DNA of 64,000 bases from Globomyces pollinis-pini (GCA_025399215.1 MU621117.1:43775-107774); one strand, 5' to 3'. Shown: positions 1-13,276, counted from the first letter of the stretch. Numbers and translations: made by a program. The notes: generated by a model not told the origin, from the letters alone.

Positions 1-208
1 AAAAAAGAATTAAAATAAGCTTGATAAGAATTAAAAGTATCTGTTATTATTGAGACCAAATGTTGGCTGTTTGATTCATCTGTTTGCGAAAATTCCAGAT
101 TTAAAGGATTCAGAAGTTAGTAATGAAGAGTTGGGAAAATGTAAAATATGATTTATTTTTATATGTAACCAAATACAGTAAACACAATCGACTTAATTTG
201 GTGATCCA
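1..208. other. window edge, possible last exon of an upstream gene
   Basis: There is no complete gene here. Two overlapping plus-strand frames stay open for about 30-39 codons and stop near 120 and 151. Either could be the last exon of a gene entering from the left, but I recognise no family in them. The minus-strand RhoGAP gene begins its 3' end at 209. Beyond this the stretch is AT-rich with no supportable feature. Confidence 0.25.
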
Positions 209-2639
209 TCAAAGAGCCACTAATTGGTTAAAATCTATCAATGTTACCTCTTTCTGGGTCAATAAAGCTTCCACAAGTCCGTTTTGAAAAGACATGTTCA
301 TTAAATTTCCTAATGCTGCTTGCATGTTCGGGTTTTCTTCTTTCCTTATTAAGGATGGCCCAAAAACAATAGCAATGTTTTGTGGTTCCATTTTGTTCAC
401 TGAACTGAGACTGCATACTTTAACCAAATGCGTCAAAAGGTATTCTAACACATCATAGTGTACTTTAGGAAGCTGCTGCACAAGATTCTTCAACTCAATT
501 AACCTGTTGTTATAGTCTTCAATCTTCATGCAATCGATGTATCGATCATACATTGAAAAGGGTATTACAGGTTCTTGAACTTCTCGGAAGAACACTAGAA
601 TTAGTCGGTACACAATTGTTACGCTTTAATAAAGCTGCTATAACATTTACATCCGTAGAGGGTTCATAGATATCTTGATCGTTGTCTATGGATTAGAAAG
701 CAATATTGTAACTTTGATTAATTTGAGTTCTATACTTTTGTACAATCGATGCAGTACCAGAGAGTCTGTAAATACCTTGACTTTCCAGACCTAAGATTCA
801 GACATTCATGTTTAATACCACCATGAGTTTCAACATGTGAAATACAACGCTCAACAACGATGGGTATGTTACGATTTGTAGATTTTGCCAATTTTTCTAA
901 CGAGCCTCCGAAAATGAGTTCTACGTATAAAACCATATGATAGTACCATCCGGATGAATTTCGACCTCTTTCTCCTTTTTGTTAATATTCATTCCAATAT
1001 TCATGTTGTTCAAGTCGTTACGAACATCGCCCTATTATAAAATAAATATTTTTTGTACCACTCGCTTGAAGAAAGAATGTATTTTTGATTTCACTTTTGA
1101 TTTGCTAGAGTCATCATCATCTTTACTTTTGTCTTCTCCCCCAAGGGTTGCTTTTCGTAAACCTAAAATAAATGACATTTAGGAAACCTTTAGTTTTCTA
1201 TATATTATAAGCATTTAACATTATACTACCTATTATTTGTGTTATGATTCAAATTCTAAATACCTTATCCTCTTTTGAAGAACCAACTGGCTGTGGTCCT
1301 TTGGTAAATAATTTTTGCATGACTAGGATATTACGTTCACTAGTTTTACCATTTTCATGCTTATGTTAAAAATAATAATTACTTCTGCCGATGTAGAGTT
1401 CTCTTTTGTGGAATCATTGATACAGCTGTACCACTCATTCAACTCATTTTCAGCTGCTGGTTGTAATAAGAGTATAGCACCGCTTCTGGATTGAACAGAT
1501 ATAAGATTTTTTCGGCTACCGTCCTTTGGCTCTTTTTTAATATTGACTGTTTCAAGTTTTAACACATACACTGGTAGTATTGGTTTATCGGATGATTTCT
1601 ATAAATATGGATGTGATTAAATATTCATTGATTACCTTTTTTAATTTGACTGGATCATCTTTGTAGAATACCATATACCCTACACATATAATTGCCCATG
1701 TAGAGTGCCAAGAATGGCTTTTCTTCGGCTCCAATCCGCCAAACTCTTTCTTCATTTTGTAAGAGATTGGTCCCTCTTTTCGTATGAGTTCCGCTGGGAC
1801 AATTTCAATATGGTCCTATGAATTAACCATCGCACTAGATCAACCATCTTTGCCTGGGAATCAGTGGGTAATGAGAATGGGCTCTTCGCAACAATTTTTT
1901 CCTGAAACTGTTAATCTACAAGTAGATGTAATTGAAGTAAAGTGGAGATATAATCTTGGCAAGGAAAAAATTCGACACAAACCTCTGTTGTTGCATTGGA
2001 AGGTTTTTCTGATAAGTCATTTATAGAATTATATGCAGAGAGACTTGCAGGTGGATCCCACGTTGTTTCATTTGTTTCCTCGTTCCAGTAGTAAACTTGA
2101 CCATCCTCTGTTGTCACTATATGCCATGGGTTAGATTCAGAATCTTCAGAGTCTGAATTTGCCTAATTTTATAGTCTTCAGTTTCAAAGAATGATACCTC
2201 ATTATTGAGCATCATAGACTCAGATGGTTGTGATTCGATGATGCTGGTTGCAGATTTCTGAGCTGAATCTTTATCTAATTTTGAGACATCTTCTTTTTGT
2301 TCTGCAATTAATTCAGGAACCTGATTGGTGTTGCTTGGTTGAGACTGAGCAGAAGCCTGATCGTTTTCATCTAACAATCTGACATGATTAGCAGGAAAAA
2401 ATCCTCCATTTCCATTAATTTTTCCTTCGTACCAATCCTGACAAAGTTAAGGACAAGGTAGAATACCGAATTGCACAAGTCAATGATTTCAATCAAATCA
2501 CCCGCATTGAATGAAATCTCGTTTTCCTTTCAATCAATAAAACCATCATTACTTCCTGGGCAATATAACTCCACAAAGCCAGACCTTTCTGGGTGGTCAT
2601 ACTACTAGGGTAAATGTGAAGTGTGATATTTTTCACCAT
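209..2639 (-). CDS. SH3-WW-PH-RhoGAP GTPase-activating protein
   Basis: Activates GTP hydrolysis by Rho-family GTPases. Exons joined by frame give four domains in order. An SH3 domain (about 2640-2360) has a typical WYEGKINGNGGFFPANHV core. A WW domain (about 2125-2050) reads YYWNEETNETTWDPP. A PH domain (about 1800-1390) follows. A RhoGAP domain (about 940-230) carries the arginine-finger motif GIYRLSG once the 28-nt intron near 795-822 is removed, and later the ENPN..A..F-type helix region. The SH3 is restored only after removing introns of about 26 and 30 nt. Start chosen at 2639; an in-frame Met at 2600 is an alternative. The order matches the animal ARHGAP12/27 group. TAF8 is divergent, 46 bp away. 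Confidence 0.85.
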
Positions 2640-2685
2640 TTTCCATTCACATTGACACACATTGATTTATACAACAAACAGATAA

Positions 2686-3328
2686 ATGAAGCAAATTATA
2701 GCCTTAATGCTACTGTATCTGGACTGTCATTCAGTTGGGCCGGATGTACTCGAGAGGTTGGAGGAGTTATTGGAGCAATGTATATTATTTAACTGCTGAT
2801 ATTTCAGATTTTCAATATCTCGCAAAAACTGTAATGACTGGAGTGGAGTTAAATGGAAGAACTAAACCTACTTGGAAGGACCTTGTGGTAGCCCTGGACG
2901 AGATACTACCGTTACAGCTACTTGAGGCCTTTGTTAAACATGAGATTGAATTGGAGGCTACGAATGACCTTTCCTTTCAAGATTCTTCGCCTGATATCCC
3001 ACCAAAAATCGAATCTCCGTACGTTTGCTTTTCTCACTGTTAGAGTACCTCACGATCTGCTTACTTCCAAACCTTCTTATGTTGCAGATCATCTACCATC
3101 CTTCCCCCCTGAGCACAGTTACCTGGAAACCAAAGTATTATTGTTTCATATTTATATTAGCTTCCTCTGCACCCTGTTGATGAAGATTTGGAGTTAAGAC
3201 AAAAGAAGATCAAACAGAGTATGATTATTGAACAGAATATGACGAAATTAATACAAAAAACGTTTGGAAATGATCTGAAAATACCTTTGAACTTCGACAT
3301 TGGATTTGTAGATTACACAGTAAATTAG
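2686..3328 (+). CDS. TAF8: TFIID subunit TAF8 (histone fold plus TAF8 C-terminal domain)
   Basis: Subunit of general transcription factor TFIID, acting in the nucleus. The N-terminal half is a bromodomain-associated histone fold, ending in GRTKPTWKDLVVALDE. A separate downstream exon carries the TAF8 signature SYVADHLPSFPPEHSYLET, matching the DHLPPFPD.H.Y motif of TAF8 proteins. Four exons join in frame after removing introns of 25-32 nt; the one at 3019-3043 is 25 nt. The product is about 185 residues, shorter than animal TAF8, with little beyond the second domain. It shares a very short divergent promoter with the RhoGAP gene. Confidence 0.8.
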
Positions 3329-3400
3329 ACTCATGCCAACAATACCTGGATAATATAACATTTGAAATCAACACTAGTCTTTCGTTTTATTGTTGCAACA

Positions 3401-3893
3401 TCAAATATTTAAAACCAGTGGAATAAATCCTATCAAATATTGAACTGATTTTGCGATTTCATTGTTCTTTTCAGTTGTGGGATTGTTTTCAGGGACAGGA
3501 TGTGTTGCTGGAGCTATAGCAGCTAAAACTGACGGCGGAATGGCTGCAATTGGGTCTACAGCCAAAGAAACTTGACCGTCCATAGATGGCACCCCATTTA
3601 CCAAATTTATCGGAATTCCTGCTTCAGAAACAATTCCGTTAACTGGTACCTAGAAGGATCAACAAACTGAGAATAAATACAACGAAACCACTTGGATAGA
3701 AGCACGATGGTGAATTTGGAAGATTTGCATACACTGTAGGGTCAAAGCAGCAACCTCGCTGTACACATTGCTGAGGTGTGATATTAAGAAATCCACAATC
3801 AGTTCTAAGAACAGTGATAGGATCGCATTTCGCTTGAGCAAATACAACTCGGAGTCCAACTGAGAACAGTAAGAGGATTATTTGATGAATCAT
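3401..3893 (-). CDS. secreted single trefoil (P-type) domain protein
   Basis: The protein starts with a clear signal peptide (MIHQIILLLFSVGLRVVFAQ). A complete trefoil domain follows at about residues 22-68: RTDCGFLNITPQQCVQRGCC then NSPSCFYP, with all six cysteines in the P-domain pattern. A 31-nt intron separates this from an alanine/proline-rich tail of about 80 residues ending in a hydrophobic stretch. That stretch could be a GPI-anchor signal or a weak membrane segment. Trefoil domains are known from animal mucosal peptides and some glycoside hydrolases; no hydrolase domain is attached here. Role unknown; secretion or cell-surface location is inferred. Confidence 0.75.
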
Positions 3894-4090
3894 TCAAATA
3901 TCCTTGAAGTATAGTGACTTTTTAAATACATTCACTGTGAGATAGATGAGTTCACACCAATTTTCACATCGCAGAACAATTCACTTTAACCAAGATATTT
4001 CCTAGCTGTTAGTCTTAGTTTAATCGTTCAACAATGAAAACTTAGTTTTTTTAGACCACTGTAATATTTACCAACACAAATATTTTTCAG

Positions 4091-7061
4091 ATGACCAGCG
4101 CTAGAGAGCTATCTTTAAAATATGCATCAATGTCTCCAGAGCAAACTTGTGAATACCTTCAAACTCACATTGTCAATGGACTGCCTGACGACGAAATTAC
4201 GTTAAGAACAGTCAAATACGGAACAAACGAGTTGATTATGGAACAAAATGAATCTCTGATCCAGAAATTCTTTGATCAATTTCAGGATCCGTTAATTATG
4301 TTGCTCTTAGGTTCTGCTATATTGTCATTGATAGTTGGCCAAATCAGTGATGCCGTCTCCATCACATTAACTATTATAATTGTTCTATCAGGTATATCAT
4401 TATATATTCGACTAAAAATCAGTTGCTTTTGCACAAGAATATCAGGCGCAACAGTCACTAGATGCTTTAAATAAACTTGCACCACCTTATTGCCATGTAG
4501 TCCGGTAAAACGACAATCAAATCATAATATCATTTAGAAATGGCCATACAAGTGAAATTTTGGCTAGTAGTTTAGTATGTGGAGATATTGTTAGATTTTC
4601 AAGAGGAGATAGAATTCCAGCAGATTGTAGAATATTATCAGTTTGTAGAAATGTAAACTTAAAGATAGGCCGTAGAATTAGACGTTGATGAATCGAATCT
4701 TACAGGAGAGAATGAACCGACAAGAAAGAGTGTAGAAGTGATCAACTCATACTCTGCTGACGTTGGATTTGCAGAACGAAAGAACATTGCTTTCATGGGT
4801 ACACTCATTCGAAATGGACATGGAACTGCAGTAGTGTATGGGATTGGTAATAATACAGAACTTGGTCACGTTTTAAAAATGTTGAACGATATAGAGAAAC
4901 CAAAAACACCACTACAAAACCAAATGGACGAATTAGGTAAAACTCTTTCAGGTGCATCATTTGCATTCATTGGAGTGATAGTTTTATTGGGAATTTGGCA
5001 GGGACGGCCTCTGCTTCAAATATTCACAATTGCAGTTAGTCTTGCCGTCGCCGCAATTCCTGAAGGGCTACCTGTTGTTGTTGCGGTTACATTAGCGTTG
5101 GGTGTCTTAAGAATGACTTCCAGAAACGCAATAGTTAAAAAATTGCCCTCAGTAGAATCACTTGGTTCTGTGAATGTATTGTGCATAGATAAAACTGGAA
5201 CACTAACAACAAACAAAATGATTTTAAACAAAATTATACCAGCTTCCAATTTGATTGCACTAGATGTTGAACAAAGGATAGATGTATCGCAATTGCAAGA
5301 CCCGTGTGTGAAAATGTTGCTTACGGTTGGAAGCCTTTGCAACAACTCTTTTCTTGATCAAGAAGGAAACATAAATGGGCAACCTACAGAAGTTGCCATA
5401 ATGGAGTTTTTTAAACAGTATGGAGTGGTAGATGACCGGAATGTAATATTTTGTAGTTTAATGCCATTAGTACTATGAACGAATATCTGAGGTACCATTT
5501 AGTCCGGAATATAAATGGATGGGTGTTGAATGTGTTCAGATAGGTTCTTCAGGATCTACCACACATTTCGTCAAAGGAGCAGTAAATGTCATTTTGGAAA
5601 AATGTCAATATTTATATGTTTCCGAAAATAATTTTGTTCCACTTACTCTGAACGCAAAAGAAAAATATCTAAAATATGAAGAAGAGGTATCATCTCTCGG
5701 ACTTCGAGTTTTGGCATTTGCCTTTGGAACTAATCCTACCGAATTGGCGTTTGCTGGATATTTAGCAATGTATGACCCCCCAAGGATTGAAACTGCTGCA
5801 ACTATAGAAGAACTAATAACCTGTAAAATTAATGTCATAATGATAACTGGTGATTCCTGTAAGAATTTACCATTAACGAATAGTTGGAACCGCAAAAGCA
5901 ATTGCTAAGCAGGTTGGTATACCTACCACATCATGCTACTCTGGAAAACAACTGGATGAATTATCTTCTACTGATTGGATTCACGTCGTTCAAACCGCCA
6001 ATGTATTTTATCGAACGACCCCATCACATAAGCTTTCCATCGTGAAATCACTGCAGGGTAATTTATCATTCATTAAACAAGTAGCATCTGGGCATATCGT
6101 GGCAATGACAGGCGATGGTGTGAACGATGCTCCAGCGTTAAGAATTGCAGTAATATCCATGAAGTAACCATTTAGGATATTGGTATTTCACTTGGAAATG
6201 GAACAGATGTTGCCAAAGAGGCCGCAGATATGATATTAGTCGATGATCATCTAGGTATATTTGATTACTTATATGTAAAGGCACCCTGATACATGCTATT
6301 GAAGAAGGTTAGTTGAATAACTTTATTTATTCTTAGGAAAGAGTATTTACCATAATATCAAGAATTTCCTTGTTTTCCAATTAAGTACATCATTTGCAGC
6401 ATTGCTTTTTGTCGCCTTTTCTACAATATTGGGTTATCCAAATCCGTTGAATGCCATGCAGATTCTATGGATAAGTAATTCGAATTGGTTTTATTAATTG
6501 CAGACATTATATGTGATGGACCTGTGGCTCAGTCACTTGGTGTTGAACCTATGGATCCAGCAGTTTCAAGTAAACCACCAAGAAAGAAAGATGAAAGCAT
6601 TATCACCAAGACTTTAATCATTAGAGTTATCGCTATGGCTATTATAATTGTCATTGGAACATTGCGTGTGAGTATAGTTGAGCTGGATGATGGGGAGACC
6701 ACTGATAGAGGCCGTACTATGGTAAATTTATTTCAGTTTCTGATTTTAGACTTTTACATGTTTTGTTCTTTACGACCTTTGGAACTCTTTATCATGCAGG
6801 TCAGAAACCCGGTCAGTGTTTACCATTGGATTCTTTTCAAACAAAATGTTCAACATTGCATTTGGATTAGTTTTATTTGGTCAGATTTTAGTAGTGACTG
6901 TCCCATTTTTACAAAGCGTATTTCAAACCACTTTACTCTATCCTGGTGATTGGCTACACTTATTTTTGTTGAGTAGTACAGTATTTTGGTTAGAAGAATT
7001 CAGAAAGCGATATTTCAGTAGTAGCTCAGATGGTTACAGTATACTAGACGATTTGGTTTAA
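4091..7061 (+). CDS. PMR1: Golgi Ca2+/Mn2+-transporting P-type ATPase, PMR1/SPCA type
   Basis: Pumps Ca2+ and Mn2+ into the Golgi lumen using ATP. The N-terminus has the cation-ATPase leader. The actuator segment contains [10 protein letters not shown], the M4 ion-binding motif reads [11 protein letters not shown], the phosphorylation motif is DKTGTLT (about 5190), and the hinge motif is [11 protein letters not shown] (about 6110). About a dozen introns of 24-31 nt interrupt it, for example near 4391, 4506, 4650, 5443, 5861 and 6153; removing them gives one continuous frame of roughly 880 residues, the usual SPCA length. The C-terminal membrane segments are complete. It converges on the dynein gene with about 50 bp between stops. 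Confidence 0.93.
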
Positions 7062-7112
7062 TCCAACAATTAACTAATATAAAGCATTATTTGTATTAAA
7101 TGTAAGTTATGG

Positions 7113-10100
7113 TTATTCAGCTGATGGAGCCAGCATCCCTTCAGCTTCAAGAAATCTATCAGTTAAGTTATATTGCTGAATTACGCTTTTTCCATTGCCA
7201 AGTATGCCTTTTCTTCCTTTGCATCCTCTCCACCATCACTTTCAGTTGGGACTACAGCTTCTGCTTCTTCGACCTTGGCTGCTGCAGCTTTCAGGGCCGC
7301 CTAACTTGTAAGTCTGGAATCAAGATTACATTTGTTGCCTCCAGTATACTAGCCTCAAAAGCAGCTCTATCTTTTATATGTGCTTTCTTTCGTTCACTAC
7401 CAGCTACAATTCTTCTAGCTTCTCGATCAAAGAACGCACCAATTGCAGCTTTCTATAACATTTAAAAAAACGAATTCCAAACCTCATTCTTTGTGATTTT
7501 TTGTAGATTCTTTGGTGTTTCCAGAATATGTAAAGTACCAGAATCATCACCGACACCAATATATTGTTGTGCCCCTTTGCCTAACATCATAAATAGTGCT
7601 TAAAACTTACCACTATATTGCTGAATACTGATAAAAGATACAGCAGTAGTAGCAACGCTTTGGATAGTAGTTGCAGTATGGGACCGATCTAGTAAGTCCC
7701 ACACCTCCAACATACCATCCGCTCTACCGATATAGAACACACCTGGTCGGGTTGGTGACCATTGACCGCATGTAATACCACTTGGAGCTTGCCCACTTGA
7801 CAATAAAGGAGCCATCTAATTGTTACGATACGGTAACTATTTACATGATATTTCTCTTTCCAAATATGGAATGACCATCCACCAATGCTTAAAAATATAT
7901 CTGGAAAGAACGGTGATCGTTCTAGTCCAGTCATAGGACCAAAATGAGCTCCAATCGAACATTCTACCTTGGAAGCTATATATAATCAAATATAGTCTTT
8001 AGATTACATTTCTCTTCGGATACTTTCTCAGAAGTCCAGTCGGCGTAAATCAAATCACCTTCTTCAGTTGCACAATAGAATTTAGATGACCATGGTTTTG
8101 ACGTAACTTTTTTCTTTTCATTTGGATCAGTTGAATCGGATGGGCTGGATGGTTTTACATCTTTTGCTTTTCCTACCAACATTAACATTTCAAAATACCA
8201 GCAGGCTGTTCTTCATTCGCTGTTGTGCGTAGACACACTTTCGTGACACTGTAGTCAAAACTATTGTCCATTGCCGTTAACGGTATCTAATATAAGTGAA
8301 GATATCATACTCTCATAAATGGCCTCCAAGCCAAATCTAAAGATTTCCAATCCTTTTTGAATCTTATATCCCAAATAGCAATAGTACCATCTATATCGTT
8401 AATAATAACCCTAAGATACCTAAAGAGCTTGTAATAATCTGTTTATCACCGTTCTCGCCATTTTCCAACACTTCCCCATTATTGCCAACCTACCATAAAT
8501 AACTCTTGAATACCTCGAAATGTTTTGGTAACCAACGAATGTCTGTTATTGATGCACGATGACTGGCTTCGATTGATGAAACAACGGCAAATCTTATCGA
8601 TGGAATAGCCGATTTTTTATCTTTTGTATCTTCATTTGGATTACCATCAGCATCAGCCTTTCGAGATGATTTTAATTTTTCATGAAATTCACTAATATCC
8701 CAAAGCACTATTTGACCATTGATGCAACCAGCGACGATTATTGATGGATCTAAAGGATTTATCTGAAAACAAGTAACATCTTCTGGTGCTTCCAATATCA
8801 GCTGCAACCTTTAATTTACTAAAATATACCTGTGGATTAATTGGATCTTGAAAACTCCATATGATGATGACTGATTGTTTTGATTTAGTCGTGAAACCAA
8901 TATGGATTCGATCCTCAAATCCAAACGCATGTGTGCAAGATACAGCCAAGATTCCTGGAATAAAACTTAAATATTGAAATACCTTTTTGAGTTGGATGCC
9001 AATTAATGCAGGATATACATTTGTCTTTGCTGTTAATTAAATCGGTGAATGATTGATATTCTTGTAAAACTGTTTGTGAACCATGTTCTATTGCCATTTC
9101 TTCCTCTCCAAGCATCATATAGTCATCCAAAAATATATCCATTATTTCATTTTGTTGTAAATTTCGTTCAAATCTGATATATTAAACTCTTTCTCTTTTA
9201 CCGTGCTGATATTGCCAACATAAACATTTCTAAACTCTCTGTTTGTTGGATCTCCTCTTGTTCCTGTGGATCCATTTCAAGCGCTTCATATTGGCAAGAG
9301 AAGTTAATTGGTCGATACCTAAATTTAATTTTAAATCCATACCAAGCCGTTTGTGTTTTGGATGACTTTAATTCAGGGACAGCCTTTGATTATGAGAATT
9401 AATTCGATTCTTACTTGTACACCAACTTGAATCTCCATCCTACCAAGATCAAAAGTGGGATCTTTATAAGATTTGATTTCCAAAAAACCATCTTGAGCAT
9501 CTCGATCTCCAAATTTACAAGTAGACTTGAAATCTGAATATTTTTTCGAAACTGCAACAGAAACCTAGTGTTTCATTAAAACTCTTCGAATACCAAATCT
9601 CCCATGCTTTTAGTCCATTCCATTTCAATTTCTCGTTCACTACCTAAAGATTTCCAAGCCTTTGGTGCATTTTTAAGTTTTGTTGCTGTTGATCCCTCTA
9701 CTGCTTCTTCTTTTGCAACCTCAGGTGGCTAATGGTAAGTAAAACTATTTGAGATACAGCTAAAATCATGTCCACTGTTTCTGCAGATATAACCAAAAAG
9801 AAATTCTGGGTATATTTATATTCCGGGTCGTAATGCAACATCATTTCTTCACGAGGGTATGCCTATACTATCAACTAAAAAAAAACAATACCATAATATG
9901 TTGTTTTGCAGGAGTGAAATCAGAAATAGCTAATCTAGTAGCCATATCTTGAATCAAATCTGATTTTGGGACCATTCTAAACATTTTTTGGTCAGTCACG
10001 TCTTCACCAATAGTCACTTTTGCCAACGCTTGAGATTGTCCTGTTAAAAACATTGGGAAAATGCCTTCTAGTTGTTTATTGTGATAATAATCATTTGAGG

Positions 10101-10417
10101 GATTGTTTTCAGATGCTTTTTCTGGTAATGGAGCTGTGTAAAATATCAATATGAAAGTTAATCATACGTGGATCATCAGATGCAGGTTTAGGTTTTCTAG
10201 CAGACTCTGGTCTCGCAAGATTTGGTTTTGAACTCGCTATTGATCCAGTCTTGGCAAGATTTGCTCTAGATCCACTGATATTTGATATTGATTTACTTAA
10301 ATTTGATTTAGATAACGATTGGCTGGCTGTTCGGGTAAGTTTCGAGCTTGATTGCGTTAAAGCTGTATTACTTCTTAAATTTGATTGACTGGTTTTAGTC
10401 AGATCATTTTTGGACAT
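7113..10417 (-). CDS. DNAI3: axonemal inner-arm dynein intermediate chain, WDR63/DNAI3 (IC140) type
   Basis: WD-repeat intermediate chain expected in the I1/f inner dynein arm of the flagellum. The N-terminus is a serine/lysine/asparagine-rich low-complexity stretch with repeated SxSNLxK-like units (10417-10190). A conserved region and then WD repeats follow; the best blade reads INPLDPSIIVAGCINGQIVL then WDISE (about 8770-8690). The C-terminus after the last blade is alanine/glutamate-rich and ends EAEGMLAPSAE. Introns are 25-32 nt. The product is roughly 1000 residues, close to WDR63 plus the extra N-terminus. Its presence implies a motile flagellated stage. The paralogue choice (DNAI3 over DNAI1/2/4) rests on remembered blade sequence. 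Confidence 0.8.
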
Positions 10418-10642
10418 TGGTTAAAGTTTGTTTGCTTTCTGATAAAAAACACGAAAAACAACAATTGAAGTCGCACAAAAATTGAACAAAAGAGTCAAGC
10501 ATGCGATCAAACAATTTCATTCTGCTGTATTGTGTATTAGAGATATTCAATTGATTTCCTATTTCCATATCTAATGCAAGGTATCGAAATATTAATAGTT
10601 ATTCTGATGCGATATTTTTTTTATTCAGGATATGAGGTTTTA

Positions 10643-11572
10643 TTAATCAGACTTTGGTTTTCCAAAGTTTGGTAATCTAGGGAAGAAAACAGGAGTGTTT
10701 CGTTTATACTTTTGATAAGCTTCCAAATGACCAAAACGCTTATCTGAAGATTTTTCCAAAAGATTAACACCAGAAACGTTTTGTAAAAGGCCACCAACAA
10801 AGAGAGGGGAGAGAACAAATGACAGGGCGACAGCAGTTCCGGTAGGGCCACTTCCAGTGAAAGCAGATGCACAAGTCAAGGCGTTTCCAATCCAAAGAGT
10901 AGTTTCACCGAAATAGTTTGGATGACGGGACAGAGACCATAACCCTTCATCAATGAAAGAGGTTTTTCGAGCTTCTTTACCAATTCTATTTTGCCAGCTT
11001 AATTTTTGCCAATCAGCAACAACTTCAAAGGCAAAACCCACAGACCAAAGGAGGAGACCGATAGAATCCAAGATTCCCCAAGGGGCTAATGCACTTGCAG
11101 GAGTGACCAAGAGTTTAAAAGCAGGATAGGCAGTCAAAGATACCCATAATCTAAAGAATTACCGTAGCGTCTAATTACCCTTGTAAGAACCAAGCAACTC
11201 CAAAACGAACAGGATTAGTTTTGATTTTTTCGAATCGAGTATCTCTTCCATCTTTGTGAATTCTGTAAGCTAGATAAGAACCTAAACGAGTACACCACAA
11301 TAAAGTAGTTCCAGCAATGAGGATTTGTCTAGGATGCAAATGATTAGTAACAAAAGAAAGCCAAGAAGCAGAAGATTTGAGTAAGTGAGTTCTTCCGTAT
11401 AGTAGAGAAACACCAACACAAGCAACGTAGGTTGAGGAACCAGCCAAATCATAGAATTTTTCAGTCTAATTATAGATTAGTATGAGAAAGAGATAACCTG
11501 TAGTGCAGCAGCAATAGAGAATCCAACAGCCTGAATTCCAAAGGCAGTGGCAAATACAGGGACTAGAGACAT
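10643..11572 (-). CDS. DUF1295 / steroid 5-alpha-reductase-like membrane protein
   Basis: Multi-pass membrane protein of the DUF1295 family, whose fold is shared with steroid reductases and isoprenylcysteine methyltransferases. The diagnostic C-terminal motif GLWSLSRHPNYFGE is present near 10930, preceded by a DWQKLSW segment. Three exons join across introns of about 31 and 28 nt. Start at 11572 (MSLVPVFATAFG), immediately before the first hydrophobic helix; a longer upstream reading frame lacks family resemblance. The product is about 290 residues, a normal length. Codons are richer in G/C than in neighbours, suggesting good expression. Substrate unknown. Confidence 0.8.
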
Positions 11573-11706
11573 TTTTAGAAAAAAGAAGTCACGGATAAAA
11601 TATTTAACTTCCCCGGATAAACTACGCTCAAACAAGACAAACGGGATCAAACATTCATTATTCATATTATATTGTACATTCCTTCTAGGTATCTTCTCCC
11701 TATTCA

Positions 11707-13276
11707 TTACCCCAGTGCTGTTTTCTTTCGCACTAAACCTTCTTCTTCTAATGAACTATGAGCTGTTTTCACTCGTTCCCGCATCTTGTCCAAGTCTTTA
11801 TGGCCAAGTTTGATCTTCAAACACTCCTCTATAAATATATCCGCATCTGTAAACTCTTTCGGTAATCCTAATAGATATCCTACCATGTCTCCAATCCCTG
11901 GACACTCTTTGATAATATAATCTAACAAATTAACTCTTTTAATATTACTCTTCCTAGCTGAGAGCATTGCTAATCCAGCTCGGAATAGTACTTTGGCACC
12001 TGAACATAAGTATATTAAAACTACCATCATGTAGAAACATATCCCACACTCGTAATACTGTTCCTAAGATGTTAATCATCTACTTTCATTACCCCAAGGT
12101 AGTGCCATGGTATATAGCGTTAAAAACCACTGTGTCATATAAGTCAAACAAGGAACTTCTTGCTAAACATCAAGCCAAAGGTATTTACCATATGTTTCGC
12201 CAAAGGTTTGATAAATTTCTACAATCGTTCATTAATTAACACTAGTATAAACCTTCATACATTATTATGAACCATATTTACCTATTATTAGTTTTTACCA
12301 AATAGGAAACCTTTAAACACACTTCGAATGCTGCAGCATCAACCCGCAGTTGATACAACGTTTGAGAATGATAATCCGGAACATAAGTCTCCAATAAAAC
12401 AACCAGCATCCAAAAGGTATCCTATAAATGAGGGGGGACTGCAGCTTTACTTCTGCCGACATCTTCATTAACAGCAAACCAACTAACATTCCCATCCCTT
12501 GGCAATAACCCAGATGTGGATTATATATTGCATATGCCTGAAGTACTGCCTTGATATTCTTCTGTCTACCCAACGTCAAAATAATAAAGATACCCTTGAC
12601 CATTCTTTACAGCAAACATTTCATGAGCTATATAAAAAGATGAGCAGAAAAGTGATTATACTAGGAAAACATCTGGTAATATCTTTTTCAATTACTTCAA
12701 ATATCTTTGGCTTTTCAGATTCAGCTCGTTTAGTTAAATCCTACTTTTAGCTTAATCCAAGACAAACATCAAATTTTCCAGGGAGCTTCTTCTTGTCAGC
12801 ACCGGCTAATAAGAACCAGGCTTGCGAACGATATGAATCGGGTATACCAGCACGACATAGTTTCTTTATCTGGTTGACAATTAATAAGTAGAGTATACTT
12901 TGGATTTCTTCTTTACAGAGCAAATTGACCAATTATCGATAATATATTTCCATTCCACTTCTCGTTTGAGTAAATCCTTTTTTTGTTTCTTTGTTAACTC
13001 TACATGAGGACTAGCGTCTGGTGTGTCAATAAAGAAACCATAATCATCCTTTAAGCGAATAGCATTAAACTTCAAAGCAGTGGGAGAAGGTGAGATAGGA
13101 GAAAGCTGCTCAAATGACTTTGTTAGGTTATCAACGAATATGCTTAAGGGTGGAATAGGCGGGATAGCGATATCATGAACAATATCACCTTGCAAAGCAC
13201 TTGCTCTGGTATCAGTTGAATCATTTGAAGTTCTTTTTGATTCCATTGGAGTTTCTACTGAATAGGACTCTGACAT
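11707..13276 (-). CDS. TBC-domain Rab GTPase-activating protein
   Basis: Promotes GTP hydrolysis on a Rab GTPase in membrane traffic. After an N-terminal Ser/Pro-rich region, the TBC domain opens with RAGIPDSYRSQAWFLLAG. The arginine finger lies in IEKDITRCFPS, and the glutamine finger in YNPHLGYCQGMG. Later blocks read DTFWMLVVLLE and TQWFLTLYTMALPW, followed by VLRVWDMFLHDG. All are recovered only by splicing introns of 25-30 nt. Both catalytic fingers are present, so an active GAP is expected. Roughly 430 residues; target Rab unknown. Confidence 0.88.

Noticed and set aside
979..1182. Plus-strand 67-codon frame opposite the RhoGAP gene
   Set aside because: Antisense to the PH-RhoGAP linker and an intron; no family resemblance.
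4091..7061. Apparent frameshifts and in-frame stops breaking PMR1, CEP290, SFC1 and others, suggesting pseudogenes or an altered genetic code
   Set aside because: Each break coincides with a GT...AG segment of about 25-35 nt whose removal restores the conserved protein; TAA, TAG and TGA all serve as normal terminal stops.
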